From Maricaulis sp. (GTDB taxonomy: Bacteria > Pseudomonadota > Alphaproteobacteria > Caulobacterales > Maricaulaceae): a stretch of 64,000 bases of DNA. Below, one piece after another: positions 1 to 9,052 of the stretch. Numbering within the stretch: the first letter of the stretch is position 1; each line of letters starts with the position of its first letter. A program made the translations under genes and the position numbers. Location: positions 62,001 to 126,000 of the forward strand of contig JAEPND010000006.1 in the NCBI GenBank assembly GCA_017643585.1, written 5' to 3'. Below the pieces are notes generated by a model, which was not told the origin of the DNA, ran no database searches, and was given only the letters and a program-made list of their open reading frames with translations.

Positions 1-399
1 GACCGACAGGCCCGTCCGCTCTGCCAGGAATTGCGGCGCTCCGGTTGCGGAGTGCCTGACAACCATGATGTCAGGCTGCATGGCGGCGAGATTGCGTGCC
101 GTATCCGACAGGCTCTCGCCTTTCTTGGCCGAGGAATGGGCGATGGCGAAATTGACGACGTCTGCACCGAGGCGCTTGGCGGCCATTTCGAAACTGCCCT
201 GGGTTCGGGTGGAGTTTTCGAAGAACAGGTTCAGTACCGTCATTCCCTTCAAGGCATCGGAGGATTTGTCCGGTGTCTTGTTGACCGCGCGCCAGTGCTC
301 GGCGCGTTCAAAGATCAGGGAAATATCAACGGGGTTGAGATCAGCCACCGAGACGAGGTGGCGGTGCGGGAAATCATAGGAGAATGCCGCGCGGGTCAT
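1..399 (-). CDS. pyrB: Aspartate carbamoyltransferase, N-terminal part (runs off left edge)
   Basis: ATCase joins carbamoyl phosphate to aspartate in the committed step of pyrimidine synthesis in the cytosol. I translated the minus strand from the ATG at 397-399; 133 codons are open to the window edge with no stop. Residues 60-71 read FENSTRTQGSFE, the carbamoyl-phosphate-binding STRT loop (S63-T66) diagnostic of the carbamoyltransferase family, followed by HSSAKKGESLSDT at 88-100, typical of ATCase rather than ornithine carbamoyltransferase. A GGGAGG ribosome site lies just upstream (about 403-409), which fixes the start. The C-terminal aspartate-binding domain is outside the window. It is divergent from the GNAT gene that follows. 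Identity is near certain; only completeness is unknown. Confidence 0.95.
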   Translation of the reverse strand, partial: MTRAAFSYDFPHRHLVSVADLNPVDISLIFERAEHWRAVNKTPDKSSDALKGMTVLNLFFENSTRTQGSFEMAAKRLGADVVNFAIAHSSAKKGESLSDTARNLAAMQPDIMVVRHSATGAPQFLAERTGLSV

Positions 400-511
400 C
401 CTGCCTCCCAATTCACAAAGGCCCAAAAATGTTTGCGGCGGTATAGGGGGCGTTGCGCTCGGAGGCAAGAGCAGCCAAATCTGAAAGCTCAGGAATCACG
501 GGGCCAGGACC

Positions 512-1024
512 ATGCCGAACATTCGCGCCATGACGGACAGGGACGCCGGAGCTGTCCTGGATATCTACCAGCAGGGTATTGATACCGGTCACGCGACGTT
601 TGAAAGCACCGTGCCGGGCTGGGCGGATTTCGATGCCGGAAAGCTGAAAGCGCCGCGACTGGTCGCCGAGGGCGCAGATGGCGAGGTCGTCGGCTGGGCG
701 GTGCTCAGCCCGACATCATCGCGCTGCGTTTATGGCGGCGTGGCCGAGATCACGATCTATGTGGCGAGTGCTGCGCAGGGACAGGGTGTTGGACGAACCC
801 TGCTGACAGCGATGGCGGAGGCGTCGGAAGCGGAAGGCATCTGGACGCTGGTCGCCGGGATCATGCGTGAAAATGAAGCCTCGATCCGGCTGCACCGGAC
901 CTGCGGCTTCGAGCTCCTGGGCTATCGCAAGCGTTTGGGCAAGATGAGCTATGGACCGATGCAGGGCCAGTGGCGGGACATCGCCTGGATGGAACGGCGC
1001 AGTGATGTGGTGGGCGTGGACTAG
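512..1024 (+). CDS. GNAT N-acetyltransferase, phosphinothricin acetyltransferase-like
   Basis: A 170-residue single-domain GNAT enzyme expected to transfer an acetyl group from acetyl-CoA to an amine. Residues 89-97 (QGQGVGRTL) form the acetyl-CoA pyrophosphate loop (Q/R-x-x-G-x-G/A). The N-terminal pattern with IYQQGIDTGHATFE (18-31) and the C-terminal HRTCGFELLGYRKRLGK are typical of the PAT/Bar/YncA subgroup. Family members act on phosphinothricin, methionine sulfone or similar small amino compounds, but the real substrate cannot be read from sequence. It is transcribed alone, divergent from pyrB, with a CCAGGA motif ahead of the ATG. The fold is certain and the substrate is inferred. Confidence 0.85.
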   Translation: MPNIRAMTDRDAGAVLDIYQQGIDTGHATFESTVPGWADFDAGKLKAPRLVAEGADGEVVGWAVLSPTSSRCVYGGVAEITIYVASAAQGQGVGRTLLTAMAEASEAEGIWTLVAGIMRENEASIRLHRTCGFELLGYRKRLGKMSYGPMQGQWRDIAWMERRSDVVGVD

Positions 1025-1095
1025 GAGGTCGTTCTGATCAGGACCGTAGTGCTTCGGCTTGACCTGCACGCCTTGCCCGGCGCACGGTCTCGTTC

Positions 1096-2025
1096 ATGTT
1101 GAGTCTTATTGCCTCCCTGGCCATCGCCACGCTGCAGCCGGATACCTTGCCGGTCTGTACTGTTGAACTCGTTGTCTTGGGCGTGGCCCAGGATGCCGGC
1201 GCGCCGCAAATCGGCAATTCCGATGACCCGGCCTGGCAGGACCCCAGCCTGAGGCGCCTGGCCAGCTCTGTCGCCGTGGTCAATCGCCAGACGGGGGAGC
1301 GGGTGCTGTTCGATGCGACGCCGGACCTGCGCGAACAGCTCTATCGCCTCGACCAGTTCATGCCGGTTGAGACCACGCCCGGCCTTGATGGAATTTTCCT
1401 GACCCACGGCCATATGGGGCACTATACCGGCTTGATGTTCCTGGGCTTTGAAAGCATGGGCGCCCGGGATGTGCCGGTCTACGCCATGCCGGACATGGCA
1501 AACTTCCTGTTCTCGAATGGTCCATGGGAACAATTGGTGCGTTACGACAATATCGAGCTGGAACCGCTGGAAGCGTCCATCGGCGTCGAGATTGCCGGAT
1601 TGACGGTGACCCCATTCCTGGTGCCGCATCGCCAGGAATATACCGAAGTGGTCGGGTTCAGCATTGACGGACCGGATCGTTCCGCGCTGTTCCTGCCCGA
1701 TATCGACAGCTGGGAGGAATGGGACGAGGAAGGCACCCGCATCGAGGACATGATCGCCTCGGTCGATGTGGCCTATCTGGACGCGACGTTTTTCGCCAAT
1801 GGGGAAATCCCCGGGCGCGATATGAGCGGTTTCCCGCATCCGTTCATCACACACTCTATGGCGCGGTTTGCCGATCTGCCGGCGACGGAGAAGGCCAAGG
1901 TGCGCTTCATCCATTTCAACCACACCAATCCGGTGCGCTTTCCCGACAGTCCCGAGCGTCAGCAGGTGCTCGATGCCGGTTTCGGCTTGGCGGATGAAGG
2001 CGAGCGCTATTGCCTGGGTGACTAG
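1096..2025 (+). CDS. Exported metallo-beta-lactamase-fold hydrolase, PqqB-like
   Basis: A 309-residue protein of the metallo-beta-lactamase superfamily. A short hydrophobic N-terminus (about 1-20) may be a signal peptide, suggesting periplasmic placement. The order of blocks (GVAQDAGAPQIG at 29-40, LFDATPDLREQL at 71-82, FLTHGHMGHYTG at 101-112, FLPDIDSWEEW, then VRFIHFNHTNP near the C-terminus) follows PqqB and its relatives. The metal motif reads H104-x-H106-x-x-H109 with Gly108 in place of the usual Asp, so only part of a dinuclear site may form. No pqqA, pqqC, pqqD or pqqE is nearby, so a role in PQQ synthesis is not supported; a general secreted hydrolase is more likely. It converges on the AEC carrier gene, overlapping it by 4 bp. 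Confidence 0.75.
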   Translation: MLSLIASLAIATLQPDTLPVCTVELVVLGVAQDAGAPQIGNSDDPAWQDPSLRRLASSVAVVNRQTGERVLFDATPDLREQLYRLDQFMPVETTPGLDGIFLTHGHMGHYTGLMFLGFESMGARDVPVYAMPDMANFLFSNGPWEQLVRYDNIELEPLEASIGVEIAGLTVTPFLVPHRQEYTEVVGFSIDGPDRSALFLPDIDSWEEWDEEGTRIEDMIASVDVAYLDATFFANGEIPGRDMSGFPHPFITHSMARFADLPATEKAKVRFIHFNHTNPVRFPDSPERQQVLDAGFGLADEGERYCLGD

Positions 2026-2936
2026 CCCAGGAGCCAGAGCCAGAACGGGATGGTGATGAAGCAGAAGAGCGCTGAGGCCGTGATATCGCCGGCGGAATAG
2101 GGCGCGTCGCCGCCCATCTGCTTGGCCAGGACATAGGCTGAGGCTGCACCGGGCGAGGCGCCGGTCAGTAGCAGCACGGTCAGGGCAACCCCTTCAACGC
2201 CCAGGGCCAGGCCAAGACCGTAAAAGACCAGCGGCGCGATTATCAGCTTCAGGAAGACCGACAGGCCCAGCAGGCGCGGGCGCGCTTTCATCGCCGTGAA
2301 ATTGAGACCGGCACCTACAGCCAGCAGGATGAGCGGCAGGGCCGCCTGTCCGAGCAGATGTATGGTGTTCCAGGCCGGTTCCGGTATCGGAATGTCCAGC
2401 AGGTTGACCAGCCCGCCGGCGCCGGAGCCCAGGATCAGCGGGTTGGTGAGAATGCGATAGATGACCGAACGCCAATCCGGCTTGGCGCCATCGCCCCAGA
2501 CCGACAGAGCGGCGACGCACTCCATGTTCACCAGCGGGATGGATGCGGCCATGATCAGCGCGACCAGGACTTCACCTTCCGTCCCGAACATCGAGATGGC
2601 GATGGCCAGGATAAGCAGGCCGTTCCAGCGGCAGGTCGCCTGGAAGAGGCTGGTATAGGTTGGGCCGGGGATATTGAGCAGGGGGCGGATGGCCAGCGTG
2701 ATGGCCGCCATGCCCAGAAAGCCCCCCACGGCGGCCAGCATGAAGGGGCCCAGCTGGATGGAGCTGAGATCAGCTCTGGCGATGGATGTGAACAGGATGG
2801 CGGGAGAGAGGCCAAGATAGGCGAGCCGGGAGATCGGTCCCCAGCTGCTGTCGGGCAACAGGCCCGAGCGCCGCAGGAGCCAGCCCACGAAAATCACGCC
2901 GAATACGGGCAGAAGGGCAGTCGCGATCGAACTCAT
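2022..2936 (-). CDS. AEC (auxin efflux carrier) family transporter
   Basis: A 304-residue, strongly hydrophobic inner-membrane protein with about ten predicted helices in two halves separated by a more polar middle. This is the layout of the AEC family, which includes bacterial malate, malonate and other carboxylate permeases. The N-terminus (VFGVIFVGWLLRRSGLLP) and the conserved C-terminal LTGASPGAASAYVLAKQMGGD block fit the family. The start at 2936 is backed by GAGGGACG a few bases upstream. It stands alone between the MBL gene, with which its 3' end overlaps by 4 bp, and a palindromic repeat. The solute is unknown. Confidence 0.85.
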   Translation of the reverse strand: MSSIATALLPVFGVIFVGWLLRRSGLLPDSSWGPISRLAYLGLSPAILFTSIARADLSSIQLGPFMLAAVGGFLGMAAITLAIRPLLNIPGPTYTSLFQATCRWNGLLILAIAISMFGTEGEVLVALIMAASIPLVNMECVAALSVWGDGAKPDWRSVIYRILTNPLILGSGAGGLVNLLDIPIPEPAWNTIHLLGQAALPLILLAVGAGLNFTAMKARPRLLGLSVFLKLIIAPLVFYGLGLALGVEGVALTVLLLTGASPGAASAYVLAKQMGGDAPYSAGDITASALFCFITIPFWLWLLG

Positions 2937-2952
2937 TCTCGTCCCTCTATTT

Positions 2953-3101
2953 CCTCGCCCTTGATGGGCGAGGTGGATCCGCCAAAGCGCCAGCGACGGC
3001 GGAGACGGAGTGGGTGCGCGCCGCAGGCGCCTCTAAAGCTGGCCCTTCGGGCCGCACCCTATCCGCCCACTTCGTGGGCACCTTTCCCATCAAGGGAAAG
3101 G
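2953..3101. repeat. Palindromic repeat element with paired end hairpins (MITE/REP-like)
   Basis: About 150 bp between the AEC gene and ruvX. The left end is a perfect hairpin, CCTCGCCC-TTGAT-GGGCGAGG (2953-2973). The right end is another, CCTTTCCC-ATCAA-GGGAAAGG (3081-3101). The right hairpin is an inverted version of the left with CGC/GCG replaced by TTT/AAA, so both stems stay paired. Further hairpins lie inside (GGCCCTTCGGGCC near 3041-3053; GCCCACTTCGTGGGC near 3065-3079). No coding capacity is apparent. It resembles short palindromic intergenic repeats common in alphaproteobacteria. Confidence 0.7.
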
Positions 3102-3128
3102 AGGACCGGGTGATGGCGCACATCGAAC

Positions 3129-3584
3129 TCATTCGCCGAGCATCTCCAGCCGGTCGAGTGCGCTCTGCAGGATATTGGCGGCGGCATGGGCATCGATGAT
3201 GTCCTTGCGCTTGTCGCGACGGACACCGGCGGAAATAAGCTTCTCCTCGGCCTCGAAAGTGGACAGCCGTTCGTCCTGGAAGGCGACCGGGATGTCGCGG
3301 ATCTGGCAGAGATTGCGCGCCATGGCCCGGGCCGACTGGGCGCGGGGGCCCTCAGATCCGTCCATATTGACTGGCAAGCCAATGATCACCGCCTCGGCCT
3401 GGCGTTCGTCATAGAGCTGGAACACGCGCTCGGCATCCTGGCGAAACTTGGTCCGCTTGATGGTTTCAACAGCCATCGGAATGCCGCGCGAGGCGCCACA
3501 GGCTGCAACACCGATTGTCTTGGTTCCCGGGTCCAGGGCGATCAGGGCGCCCTCGGGCAATTCTGCGAGTTCGAGAATAGGCAT
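3129..3584 (-). CDS. ruvX: Holliday junction resolvase-like RNase H-fold nuclease RuvX/YqgF
   Basis: A 151-residue YqgF family protein, close to the usual length. Family members are RNase H-like nucleases linked to Holliday junction resolution and to processing of the 5' end of pre-16S rRNA. Visible motifs: ALDPGTKTIGVA (16-27, first catalytic Asp in the DxGxxxxGVA signature), IIGLPVNMDGSEGPRAQ (67-83), DERLSTFEAE (Glu-containing block near 103-112) and KDIIDAHAAANIL (126-138, last Asp). Only a weak ribosome site is seen before the ATG at 3584. It is divergent from gatC across about 200 bp. Identification is secure. Confidence 0.95.
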   Translation of the reverse strand: MPILELAELPEGALIALDPGTKTIGVAACGASRGIPMAVETIKRTKFRQDAERVFQLYDERQAEAVIIGLPVNMDGSEGPRAQSARAMARNLCQIRDIPVAFQDERLSTFEAEEKLISAGVRRDKRKDIIDAHAAANILQSALDRLEMLGE

Positions 3585-3785
3585 GGCGTCTGTCTACGCC
3601 GATTTGTCGGGCACGCAAGCCGGGCGCTTGCAAACCCGCCTTGCGAATGGTTGCCGCCCGGTCGGGCGAAAAAGCACAAAAGACCAGCATTTCGCAGGCA
3701 AATACCCGCTGAGCCGCGCCTCTTTCTTGCACCAGCGAAATCGCCTTGCTACTCACTCCGCTTCGACTATCCGGAGTGATTTCCA

Positions 3786-4073
3786 ATGTCCGTGACCGCT
3801 GACGACGTACGCCGCATTGCGCGGCTGGCGCGTATTGCCGAGCCTGAAGACCGGCTGGATGCCCTGACGGGTGAACTGAACGGGATCCTGAACTGGATCG
3901 AGCAACTCAATGAAGTTGACGTGGAGGGCGTGGACGCCATGACCACGCCGGTCAAATTCCCGCTGCCGCAACGCGTGGATGACGTCACTGATGGTGATTG
4001 CCGCGAGCGTGTGCTTGCCAATGCGCCGAAGTCCGATGAGGGCTTCTTCGTCGTGCCGAAATCTGTCGAATAG
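3786..4073 (+). CDS. gatC: Asp-tRNA(Asn)/Glu-tRNA(Gln) amidotransferase subunit C
   Basis: The 95-residue small subunit of the GatCAB complex, which converts mischarged Glu-tRNA(Gln) and Asp-tRNA(Asn) to the amidated forms in the cytosol. GatC wraps around the A-B interface and is needed for GatA folding. The pattern MSVTADDVRRIARLARI at the start, a central LNGILNWIEQLNEVDVEGV block and a short tail of VDDVTDG are characteristic, and the length matches the family. It is the first gene of the gat operon and is followed after 3 bp by a GNAT gene rather than directly by gatA. Confidence 0.95.
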   Translation: MSVTADDVRRIARLARIAEPEDRLDALTGELNGILNWIEQLNEVDVEGVDAMTTPVKFPLPQRVDDVTDGDCRERVLANAPKSDEGFFVVPKSVE

Positions 4074-4076
4074 GCA

Positions 4077-4571
4077 GTGACGGCCCGCATCGACATATGC
4101 CGCGAGGATCCGACCTCGCCGGACGCCCGGGCGCTGATTGACGAGCTCAATGCGACGATGCTCGACATCTACCCGCCGGAGCACTGCCATCACATGCCTG
4201 CGGAAACGCTGGCATCCAATGGCGCGTGTTTTCTTATTGCGCGTTCGGGAGAAAAGGTGCTGGGCTGTGGGGCCGGTGTGCCGCTGGACACGGACCGTGT
4301 GGAGCTGAAACGCTTTTTCACGCGTCCCGCCGCAAGGCGCAGTGGTGCAAGCCGCGCCATCCTGTCCCAAGTCGAGAGCTGGGCCCGGTCCGAGGGCTAT
4401 TCCAAACTGGTGCTGGAAACCGGGGCGCGCTCCGACGCGGCGATTGCGCTCTATACCAGCCACGGCTTTGCGCCCTGCGACGCCTTCGGTGAGTACCGCG
4501 CCACCGAAGACAATGTGTTTTACGAAAAATCGATTGCCGGCGAGACCGCTGGCTCAGACAAGATCGGATAA
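4077..4571 (+). CDS. GNAT family N-acetyltransferase inside the gat operon
   Basis: A 164-residue GNAT protein starting at a GTG only 3 bp after the gatC stop and ending 6 bp before gatA, so almost certainly cotranscribed with both. The acetyl-CoA loop is RPAARRSGASRAIL (about 83-96) followed by a KLVLETGARSDAAIALYTSHGF block, the usual motif A to motif B run. N-terminal residues RIDICREDPTSPDARALIDELNATM fit the ElaA/YjaB-type small GNAT group. The substrate is unknown. Its position between gatC and gatA is unusual but does not by itself prove a link with tRNA charging. Confidence 0.8.
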   Translation: MTARIDICREDPTSPDARALIDELNATMLDIYPPEHCHHMPAETLASNGACFLIARSGEKVLGCGAGVPLDTDRVELKRFFTRPAARRSGASRAILSQVESWARSEGYSKLVLETGARSDAAIALYTSHGFAPCDAFGEYRATEDNVFYEKSIAGETAGSDKIG

Positions 4572-4577
4572 GCTCAA

Positions 4578-6050
4578 ATGAGTGATCTTCTCAAACTTTC
4601 CCTCGATGAGGTGACGACCAAGCTGAAGGCCAAGGAGGTCTCGGCGACCGAGCTGGCCAAGGACGCCTTGGCGGCGTGCCAGGCCGCCCAACCGGCGCTC
4701 AATGCCTTCACGGCGTTTGACGCGGACAAGACGCTGGCCATGGCTGCGGCGTCCGACGAGAAGCTGGCTAAGGGTGAGGGCGGTCTGATTGAAGGTGCGC
4801 CGATCGCGATCAAGGACCTGTTCGCGGTTGAAGGCGTCTCCACGACGGCCTCCTCGAACATCCTGAAAGACTTCAAGCCGACGTATGAAAGCTCGGTGAC
4901 CAGCCAGCTGTGGGACAATGGCGGTGTTTTCCTGTGCAAGACCTCGATGGACGAGTTCGCCATGGGCTCCTCCAACGAGACGGCAAATACCGGCCCTGTC
5001 AACAATCCCTGGAAGGGCGCCAATGGCGAGATGCTGACCCCGGGCGGTTCCTCCGGCGGTTCTGCAGCGGCTGTGGCAGCGGATCTGTGTTTTGGTGCGA
5101 CGGGCACGGATACCGGCGGTTCCATCCGCCAGCCGGCAGCCTTTACCGGTACGGTCGGCGTCAAGGCGACCTATGGTCGGACCTCGCGCTGGGGCACGAT
5201 TGCCTTTGCCTCTTCGCTGGATCACCCGGGTCCGTTCGCCAAGACCGTCAAGGACAGCGCCATTCTGCTGCAGACCATGTCTGGTCATGATCCCAAGGAT
5301 TCCACCTCGCTGCCCAATGAAGTCCCCAACTTTGTTGCGGCCTGTGGTCAGTCCGTGAAGGGCCTGAAGATCGGTGTTCCCAAGGAATACCGCGTCGATG
5401 GCATGCCGGAAGAGATCGAGAAGGCCTGGCAACAGGGTATTGAGTGGCTTAAGGCGGCTGGCTGCGAGATCGTCGACATCACCCTGCCGCACACGAAATA
5501 CGCCCTGCCAGCCTATTACATCGTGGCGCCGGCCGAGGCCTCGTCCAACCTGGCGCGTTATGACGGCATGCGTTACGGCCTGCGCGAAGAGGGGGAAGAC
5601 CTGACAGCGGTCTATGAAAACACCCGCGCGGCCGGTTTCGGTCACGAGGTCCAGCGCCGCATCATGATCGGCACCTATGTGCTGTCGGCCGGATATTATG
5701 ACGCGTATTACCTGCGCGCCCAGAAAGTGCGCACGCGCATCCTCGAGGATTTCGACAGGGCCTTCCAGACCGTCGATGCCATCCTGACGCCGTCCGCGCC
5801 GTCCGCGGCGTTTGCGCTAGGCTCCAAGTCGGATGACCCGATCGCGATGTATCTCAATGACGTCTTCACGGTGACCGCAAACCTGGCCGGTGTACCGGCG
5901 ATGTCGGTTCCGGCGGGCACGGACAAGGATGGCCTGCCGCTGGGGCTGCAGATCATTACCCGCGCCCTGGACGAGGAAACCATGTTCAAGGTCGGCCACG
6001 CGATCGAGGATGCAGCCGGCTTCAACGCAAAACCGGAGAAGTGGTGGTAG
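4578..6050 (+). CDS. gatA: Asp-tRNA(Asn)/Glu-tRNA(Gln) amidotransferase subunit A
   Basis: A 490-residue amidase-signature enzyme, the glutaminase subunit of GatCAB that releases ammonia for tRNA amidation. The catalytic Ser-cisSer-Lys triad is visible as K79 (in PIAIKDLF), S158 (in the Gly/Ser-rich run GGSSGGS) and S182 (in [11 protein letters not shown]), with the expected 24-residue spacing between the two serines. The length matches family norms and the C-terminus carries the conserved [13 protein letters not shown] and GLQII blocks. It follows the GNAT gene by 6 bp and leads into small membrane and DUF2806 genes before gatB. Confidence 0.97.
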   Translation: MSDLLKLSLDEVTTKLKAKEVSATELAKDALAACQAAQPALNAFTAFDADKTLAMAAASDEKLAKGEGGLIEGAPIAIKDLFAVEGVSTTASSNILKDFKPTYESSVTSQLWDNGGVFLCKTSMDEFAMGSSNETANTGPVNNPWKGANGEMLTPGGSSGGSAAAVAADLCFGATGTDTGGSIRQPAAFTGTVGVKATYGRTSRWGTIAFASSLDHPGPFAKTVKDSAILLQTMSGHDPKDSTSLPNEVPNFVAACGQSVKGLKIGVPKEYRVDGMPEEIEKAWQQGIEWLKAAGCEIVDITLPHTKYALPAYYIVAPAEASSNLARYDGMRYGLREEGEDLTAVYENTRAAGFGHEVQRRIMIGTYVLSAGYYDAYYLRAQKVRTRILEDFDRAFQTVDAILTPSAPSAAFALGSKSDDPIAMYLNDVFTVTANLAGVPAMSVPAGTDKDGLPLGLQIITRALDEETMFKVGHAIEDAAGFNAKPEKWW

Positions 6051-6070
6051 GTTGAACGGCGGGGGGAGAG

Positions 6071-6310
6071 ATGTTTGAGCTGAACGGCATTACGATCGCC
6101 CGTCTGGCTCTGAGGTGTGTTGGCCTGGGTTTGCTGGCCTATGCACTTGGTCCGCTTCTCTCCATTGTACTCGTCGTGACTGTGTTCGGCTGGCGAACGA
6201 CGTTCTGGACACAGCCCGGCCGATGCCGAAGCATTGCATCTCCCGAGTTGAGACAGCGGATCGCCGAACAGGAAATGCGTCAACGTTGGAAAGCCAGACG
6301 CGAGAATTGA
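6071..6310 (+). CDS. Small single-helix membrane protein
   Basis: A 79-residue protein preceded by a strong purine-rich ribosome site (GGGGGGAGAG) and lying 20 bp after gatA in the same direction. Residues about 8-42 contain a long hydrophobic stretch (LGLLAYALGPLLSIVLVVTVFGW), followed by a basic, helical tail rich in Arg and Glu (LRQRIAEQEMRQRWKARREN). That suggests a membrane anchor with a short cytosolic tail. I recognise no family. It is probably a real gene because of the ribosome site and operon position, but its role is unknown. Confidence 0.55.
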   Translation: MFELNGITIARLALRCVGLGLLAYALGPLLSIVLVVTVFGWRTTFWTQPGRCRSIASPELRQRIAEQEMRQRWKARREN

Positions 6311-6317
6311 GACAGGA

Positions 6318-7292
6318 ATGACTGAGACACACTCCATAAACTGGCAAGGCCTGCTGGACCTGCCCGATCCGGTGAAGGAGCGGGCGGCGAAGGCGATTGG
6401 CCGGACCATTGGGGTGCCGTGGTCATCCGAGATCGAGGAGACGGCGGTCGTGCTCGCGCAATTTGCCTCCGGCGAGAAAGTCGACGAGACGCTGGGCGTT
6501 CAGGCTCTGCGTGTCGTCGAGGCGGACCTGGCAGTGCTGGGCCGGGCCTCCTCTCGCCTGCTGGCCGAGGCCGTTCTGACCCAGTCCAATCGCGAAATCA
6601 TTGCCGCCATGGCGGCTGACCAGCTGCTGACCGGCGCGGATGCGCGTGACGCCTCTGAAGGCCAGGTCGAGGAAGGCTGGCTGTTGACCTTTGCCGCCCG
6701 TGCCGAACGCACCGTCGATCCGGTTATGCGCCGGGTCTGGGCAGCCTGCCTGGCGCAGGAAATCCTGCACCCCGGTGCCATTTCCACCAGCCTGCTCGCC
6801 ACCTTGTCCAAGTTGGGCGAGCGCGAGCTGGGGCTGATCAACAAATACGCCTCGCTGATCGTCAGCGGGGAGTTCATTCCTGTGGATGAAAGCGATCTGG
6901 GTCAGCTTAAATCCCTGTTCCACCTGCAGTCCCTGGGGTTCGTCAATGGAGCGGGTACCCCGTTTCGGCGCCAGGGCACGCTGGACGAGGAGGGGGTGTT
7001 CTGGATTCCGCTGGGGGAAGAAGCCCTGGTGGTCCAGGGTGAGGCTGGCCAGGCCTGGAGTCTGGGCGGCGTGTTTGCGTCGGACAATCTTCTCGCGCTG
7101 GCCAAGGTTCTCGACATCACCCCGCAGCGTGACGCCCTGATCAATGTGGCGCGTCAATTCTTCCGCATGGAGTGGAAGAAAGATGTGATGCGCGCCAAAT
7201 GGACCCGCGACGGCGACCGCGTGAGTTTTGAGGCCATCGAGATCTATCACAAGGAACCGCCGCAGGGCGCCATCGTGGAGAAGGTGGGCTGA
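6318..7292 (+). CDS. DUF2806 domain protein
   Basis: A 324-residue soluble protein matching what I know of DUF2806: the segment EEGWLLTFAARAERTVDPVMRRVWAACLAQEIL (written here in parts: EEGWLLTFAARAERTVD at about 115-131, then VMRRVWAACLAQEI) followed by LSKLGERELGLINKYASLIVSG is the family's most recognisable core. It is predicted mostly helical with no signal peptide. No enzyme motif is visible. Start ATG at 6318 has an AGGA motif close upstream. Its stop overlaps the start of the next gene by one base, and it lies between gatA and gatB, so it is translated with the amidotransferase operon. Function unknown. Confidence 0.7.
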   Translation: MTETHSINWQGLLDLPDPVKERAAKAIGRTIGVPWSSEIEETAVVLAQFASGEKVDETLGVQALRVVEADLAVLGRASSRLLAEAVLTQSNREIIAAMAADQLLTGADARDASEGQVEEGWLLTFAARAERTVDPVMRRVWAACLAQEILHPGAISTSLLATLSKLGERELGLINKYASLIVSGEFIPVDESDLGQLKSLFHLQSLGFVNGAGTPFRRQGTLDEEGVFWIPLGEEALVVQGEAGQAWSLGGVFASDNLLALAKVLDITPQRDALINVARQFFRMEWKKDVMRAKWTRDGDRVSFEAIEIYHKEPPQGAIVEKVG

Positions 7293-7564
7293 TGGACCAG
7301 CAAAACCCTCCTGCTGCGCTCAAACTGGCGCGGCCCAGCTTTCTGGTTGGAGCACTGTTGCTGCTCGCCGGGGCGCTGGTCTATCGCGACATCGTGGCGC
7401 TGGAACCCAAGGTGATCTGGACCATCGTGCTGATGGTGCCGGGCGCCGGTTTTGTACTTTTCGGCCTGACCGTTACGGCAGCCGGACGAATTCTGACGGC
7501 CGCCCAGGCTGTCCCCGAAGATGAACGTCCCACATGGGATGACGACGAGGAAGACGAGAGATGA
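7292..7564 (+). CDS. Small two-helix membrane protein
   Basis: A 90-residue protein with two hydrophobic segments (about 12-30, [16 protein letters not shown], and 40-60, [20 protein letters not shown]) and an acidic C-terminus (WDDDEEDER). Its start codon overlaps the DUF2806 stop by one base (TGATG) and its stop overlaps the gatB start by four (ATGA), so it is tightly coupled to both. I recognise no named family. The double overlap is the best evidence that it is expressed. Confidence 0.65.
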   Translation: MDQQNPPAALKLARPSFLVGALLLLAGALVYRDIVALEPKVIWTIVLMVPGAGFVLFGLTVTAAGRILTAAQAVPEDERPTWDDDEEDER

Positions 7565-9051
7565 GCAATACCTATACCATTGCTGGCGCAACCGGTGACT
7601 GGGAGATCGTGATGGGGCTGGAGATCCACGCCCAGGTGGTCTCCAATGCCAAGCTCTTCTCCGGTGCGGCGACAGCCTTTGGCGCGGCACCCAATACCCA
7701 GGTCTCCCTGGTCGATGCGGCCATGCCTGGCATGCTGCCGGTGATCAACCAGCACGTGGTTGAACAGGCGGTGCGCACGGGCCTTGGCCTCAATGCCGAG
7801 ATCAATCTCTGGTCCCGTTTTGACCGCAAGAATTATTTCTACCCGGACCTGCCGCAGGGTTATCAGATCTCCCAGTTCCAGTACCCGATCGTTGGCGAAG
7901 GCGAGATCGAGTGTGAGCGTGATGACGGTTCGCGCTTCAAGGTGGGCATTGAGCGTCTGCACCTGGAGCAGGACGCCGGCAAGTCGATCCACGACCTGGA
8001 CCCGAGCCACACCTATGTGGACCTCAACCGCTCCGGTGTGGCGTTGATGGAGATCGTCTCCCGTCCGCATATCCGCTCGCCCGAGGAAGCGTCCGCCTAT
8101 GTTTCCAAGATGCGCACCATCGTGCGTTATCTTGGTACGTGTGGCGGTGACATGGAGAAGGGCCAGCTGCGCGCCGACGTCAATGTCTCGGTCTGCAAGC
8201 CCGGCCAGTACGAGAAATTCCGCGAAACCGGTGATTTTTCCCATCTCGGCACGCGCTGCGAGATCAAGAACGTCAACTCCCTGCGCTTCATCCGCCAGGC
8301 GATTGAATACGAGGCCAAGCGCCAGATCGACATCATCGAGGAAGGCGGCACGATCGACCAGGAAACGCGCCTGTTCGACGCCAATACCGGTGTGACGCGC
8401 TCCATGCGTTCCAAGGAAGAAGCGCATGACTATCGCTATTTCCCGGATCCTGACCTTCTGCCGCTGGAACTCCAGCAGGACTGGGTCGACCAGATCCGCG
8501 TGAACCTGCCGGAACTGCCGGACCAGAAGCGCGAGCGTTTCAAGTCCGAGCTGGGCCTGTCGGAATATGATGCCAGCGTGCTGGCGGCCGACAAGGACCG
8601 CGCCGACTATTTCGAGACCGTGGCCGAGGGCCGCGACCCGAAACTGGCGTCCAACTGGGTCAATAACGAGCTTTTCGGTCGGCTGAACAAGGAAGGCATG
8701 GGCATCAATGACAGCCCGGTCTCTGCGCAGCAGCTCGGCGGTCTGGTGGCCCTGATCAAGGACGGCACGATCTCCGGCAAGATCGCCAAGGACGTGTTCG
8801 AGATCCTGTGGTCTGAAGGCGGTGACCCGGCGCAGATCGTGGAAGATCGCGGCCTGAAACAGGTCACTGATACCGGCGCCATCGAAGCGGTCATCGACCA
8901 GCTCATCGCGGACAATCCGGACCAGGCGGCCTCCGTCAAGGAGAAGCCGAAAGCCATGGGCTGGTTTGTCGGCCAGGTGATGAAAGCCATGCAGGGCAAG
9001 GCCAACCCGCAAGCGGTGAACCAGATCCTCAAGGACAAGCTGGGGCTCTGA
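7561..9051 (+). CDS. gatB: Asp-tRNA(Asn)/Glu-tRNA(Gln) amidotransferase subunit B
   Basis: The 496-residue tRNA-binding and transamidase subunit of GatCAB. N-terminal [13 protein letters not shown], then [45 protein letters not shown] and [18 protein letters not shown] are the standard GatB signatures in the right order. The C-terminal YqeY/GatB helical domain ends in [11 protein letters not shown]. The start overlaps the preceding small gene by 4 bp. With gatC and gatA upstream, the operon encodes the complete complex, implying indirect Gln- and/or Asn-tRNA synthesis. Confidence 0.98.
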   Translation: MSNTYTIAGATGDWEIVMGLEIHAQVVSNAKLFSGAATAFGAAPNTQVSLVDAAMPGMLPVINQHVVEQAVRTGLGLNAEINLWSRFDRKNYFYPDLPQGYQISQFQYPIVGEGEIECERDDGSRFKVGIERLHLEQDAGKSIHDLDPSHTYVDLNRSGVALMEIVSRPHIRSPEEASAYVSKMRTIVRYLGTCGGDMEKGQLRADVNVSVCKPGQYEKFRETGDFSHLGTRCEIKNVNSLRFIRQAIEYEAKRQIDIIEEGGTIDQETRLFDANTGVTRSMRSKEEAHDYRYFPDPDLLPLELQQDWVDQIRVNLPELPDQKRERFKSELGLSEYDASVLAADKDRADYFETVAEGRDPKLASNWVNNELFGRLNKEGMGINDSPVSAQQLGGLVALIKDGTISGKIAKDVFEILWSEGGDPAQIVEDRGLKQVTDTGAIEAVIDQLIADNPDQAASVKEKPKAMGWFVGQVMKAMQGKANPQAVNQILKDKLGL

Positions 9052-9052
9052 T

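Noticed and set aside
7381-9012. 543-codon minus-strand open frame opposite gatB
   Set aside because: It is a mirror of gatB codon structure in high-GC DNA; the protein is Arg/His/Gln-rich without domains.
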